A stretch of 64,000 nucleotides of DNA from Plantibacter sp. VKM Ac-2880 (GTDB lineage Bacteria; Actinomycetota; Actinomycetes; Actinomycetales; Microbacteriaceae). Below the pieces are notes generated by a model. It had not been told where the DNA came from, ran no database searches, and was given only the letters and a program-made list of their open reading frames with translations. Both the position numbers and the translations under genes were made by a program. Below, in pieces: positions 62,546 through 64,000 of the stretch. The stretch lies in contig NZ_JADKSJ010000002.1 of assembly GCF_015351235.1 (NCBI RefSeq), positions 1,054,001 to 1,118,000 on the forward strand, in the 5' to 3' direction. Positions within the stretch are counted from its first letter, which is position 1; the number at the start of each line of letters is the position of its first letter.

Positions 62546-62836
62546 ATGGCCATCGAACCGACCGAGCTCGACCACACCTTCACCGCGCCGATCGGCGTCC
62601 ACGTGAAGGGTGACGTCTGGTCGTGCGTCGAGATGCCGGGCTCGGCCGAGTTCTTCGGCACCGGCAAGACCGTGCGTGTGGACGCGACCGTCGATGGCAT
62701 CGAGGTCCCGAACGTCGGCCTCATGCCCACCGGCACCGGCGGGCACATGCTCTCCGTCAGCGCCAAGCTGCGCAAGCGGCTCGGCAAGGAGATCGGCGAC
62801 ACGGTCGAGGTACGCCTCACCCGCCGCCTGAGCTGA
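62546..62836 (+). CDS. DUF1905 domain protein
   Basis: A 96-residue protein from ATG 62546, with GGGGAG eight bases upstream. The single strand-rich domain matches DUF1905: FTAPIGVHVKGDVWSCVEMP, then GKTVRVDATVDGIEVPNVGL and LSVSAKLRKRLGKEIGDTVE. DUF1905 proteins form small beta-barrels of unknown role, sometimes joined to a YdeI-like domain that is absent here. Confidence 0.82.
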   Translation: MAIEPTELDHTFTAPIGVHVKGDVWSCVEMPGSAEFFGTGKTVRVDATVDGIEVPNVGLMPTGTGGHMLSVSAKLRKRLGKEIGDTVEVRLTRRLS

Positions 62837-62838
62837 CC

Positions 62839-62905
62839 GCAGGAGATCCGCGGGACAGCAGGAGATTCCGAGGGAGAACCTCCTGCTGCCGCGCGGATCT
62901 CCTGC
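62839..62905. terminator. Long bidirectional hairpin terminator
   Basis: GCAGGAGATCCGCGGGACAG faces CTGCCGCGCGGATCTCCTGC, extended by CAGGAG/CTCCTG around the loop, giving about 24 base pairs with one bulge. It separates two convergent gene ends. Confidence 0.8.
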
Positions 62906-62907
62906 GA

Positions 62908-63324
62908 TCAGTTGCCGGTCACCCGCCCGATGAGGTCCTGGATGAAGGGCCCGATGTCGGACGCCTGATCCACGCCGGCGATGGCGACCGCGAGCAGCGG
63001 CCAGAGCGACACGACCAGCGCCGAGATCACCGCGGCCACGGCCAGCACCCACGACAGGGCGCCGTTGCGGCTGCGGACACAGCCGAGGAGCAGCAGCAGC
63101 GCCAGGATGTAGCCGACGAGGAGTGCGGCGATGATGCTCCCGACGGGGACGTTGAGCGCGCCGACCGTCGCACCGTCGGCGGCGCCGATGAGGCCGAGGA
63201 TCGGGAGGAGCACCCCGACGACCACGAGCACCACGAGGACGACACCCGTGATGGCGGCGGCCCAGACGGCGCGCGGACGCGGGCGGCTGACGCCGTCAGA
63301 GCGGGTGCGACTGAAGAGGGGCAT
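62908..63324 (-). CDS. Hypothetical membrane protein next to Asp23-like gene
   Basis: A 138-residue protein. A basic N-tail (RTRSDGVSRPRPR) is followed by four membrane segments, including VWAAAITGVVLVVLVVVGVL, IIAALLVGYILALLLLLG and WVLAVAAVISALVVSLWPLL. It is 18 bp downstream of the Asp23/Gls24-like gene on the same strand and probably co-transcribed. It may help place that protein at the membrane, but it does not show the AmaP motif pattern. Confidence 0.65.
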   Translation of the reverse strand: MPLFSRTRSDGVSRPRPRAVWAAAITGVVLVVLVVVGVLLPILGLIGAADGATVGALNVPVGSIIAALLVGYILALLLLLGCVRSRNGALSWVLAVAAVISALVVSLWPLLAVAIAGVDQASDIGPFIQDLIGRVTGN

Positions 63325-63342
63325 GACGGTTCTCCGTTCCGG

Positions 63343-64000
63343 TCAGTGCTGGGCGGAGCCGGAGGAGTGCTCCGGGTCGGTCGTCGATTCAATGTCGTGG
63401 GCGGCGGTGACGGTGCCGTCGGCGTCGGCGTCGGCAGCCGGGTCGAACGGGCCGTGCACGTCGGTGACGGTGATGTCGATGTCGACCGGCCCTGCGTGAC
63501 GCGCTTCCAGCACCGAGGCGATGTCGGCACGGACCGTGTCCGCGACCTCCTCGACACTCGCCGGGTACTCGGCGACCAGTGAGACCTCGACGTTCAGCAC
63601 GTCATCGTCGGCCAGCACGCTGACGCCCGGGACGGAGGTGCGGCCGAGCAGCCGGGTCCTGGCGCTGTCGACGGCACGAGCCGTCGGGGACCCGAGCGCG
63701 TGGACGCCGGGGACCGTCTCCGCGGTGGCGGCGATGACCTGCGCGAGCTCATCCTGCTCCTGCTCGCGCCGGCGACCGGAGTCGATCTCGACGACCGGTG
63801 CAGCCGACTCGACCGGCTCCGAAGACTCGACCGGCTCCACGGGCGGTGCCGTCTCGACGGGCTCGGTCACCTCGACCTCGGGCACCGCCACAGGCACGAC
63901 CGCCGGCTCGGACACCGACGTGGAAGCTGCAGCGCGCTTCGCCGCCACCGCCACGGGAGGCTCACCGTCGTGCGACTCGATGCGGCGCACCTCGTCGTCA
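63343..64000 (-). CDS. Asp23/Gls24 family protein, probably continuing past the right edge
   Basis: At least 215 residues. The frame is open to the window edge (DDEVRRIESHDG...), and a GTG at 63990 is the only possible internal start this early. A long Pro/Val/Glu-rich region (TEPVETAPPVEPVESSEPVE) precedes an Asp23-like domain: AAATETVPGVHAL-type opening, SVLADDDVLNVEVSLVAEYP, EVADTVRADIASVLEARHAG and VDIDITVTDVHGPF. Asp23 proteins are envelope-stress-associated factors in Gram-positive bacteria. The acidic linker suggests an adaptor role. Confidence 0.78.
   Translation of the reverse strand, partial: DDEVRRIESHDGEPPVAVAAKRAAASTSVSEPAVVPVAVPEVEVTEPVETAPPVEPVESSEPVESAAPVVEIDSGRRREQEQDELAQVIAATAETVPGVHALGSPTARAVDSARTRLLGRTSVPGVSVLADDDVLNVEVSLVAEYPASVEEVADTVRADIASVLEARHAGPVDIDITVTDVHGPFDPAADADADGTVTAAHDIESTTDPEHSSGSAQH

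Overview
The window is high-GC DNA with GTG/TTG starts, GGAG-type ribosome binding sites and dense two-strand gene packing. Protein content (DUF2510, DUF4190/MmpS-like and Eis-like families, a PucR-controlled amine catabolic block) and a GACAAGCTCAGGGACC-type dispersed repeat point to an actinobacterium, most likely a member of the Microbacteriaceae. The genus cannot be fixed from sequence reading alone. No rRNA, tRNA, CRISPR array, integrase or transposase was recognised.

Layout. 1-11.1 kb: core and housekeeping genes. These are a secreted lamin-tail-repeat protein (cut by the left edge), a dienelactone-hydrolase-like enzyme, a VOC protein, an Eis-like acetyltransferase, a MerR regulator followed by a tandem hairpin repeat, a GNAT enzyme, the threonine catabolic pair kbl-tdh, and a divergent LysR-type regulator fused to a VOC (glyoxalase-fold) domain. 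11.2-32.6 kb: an accessory, defence-like island. It holds an alpha/beta hydrolase with a membrane domain, a small membrane protein, a DUF262/HNH (GmrSD-like) protein and a 2196-residue HEPN/transglutaminase-like/DUF4011/SF1-helicase/nuclease/DUF3320 protein. A broken LysR fragment follows, and then an expanded type III restriction-modification operon: diverged HTH protein, SNF2-like helicase, DUF4391 protein, Mod methyltransferase, eroded AlbA_2-like gene and Res endonuclease. 32.9-50.1 kb: mixed chromosomal genes. They include a Fic protein, two paralogous DUF4190/MmpS-like membrane proteins, OsmC, an AlkC-like DNA alkylation repair protein, a Rossmann reductase, an alpha/beta peptidase-like hydrolase, a lipoprotein, methionine aminopeptidase with a divergent XRE regulator, a CPBP protease and a second Eis-like acetyltransferase. 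50.2-62.4 kb: amine and omega-amino-acid catabolism. It has a cupin, an Lrp/AsnC regulator, two aldehyde dehydrogenases, an APC permease, a PuuB-like FAD oxidase, a PucR regulator, a class III aminotransferase, a 38-residue coupled ORF and an MmsA-type semialdehyde dehydrogenase. 62.5-64 kb: a DUF1905 protein, a membrane protein and an Asp23/Gls24-like protein that reaches the right edge.

How genes work together. Tdh and Kbl convert threonine to glycine and acetyl-CoA, and the adjacent LysR-VOC fusion is the obvious candidate regulator. In the island, Mod and Res form a type III system and the helicase and DUF4391 protein are co-transcribed with them through 4-8 bp overlaps. In the catabolic block an amine or amino acid would enter through the permease and be oxidised by the FAD enzyme to an aldehyde. 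The aldehyde would be oxidised by the dehydrogenases, while the aminotransferase/MmsA pair would handle beta-alanine or a related omega-amino acid. Lrp and PucR are the likely sensors.

The most unusual observations are the LysR-VOC fusion beside tdh, a second frameshifted copy of part of a LysR gene at the island border, two apparently eroded accessory genes inside the type III operon, and two in-frame copies of the dispersed chromosomal repeat inside the linker of the giant HEPN-helicase protein.
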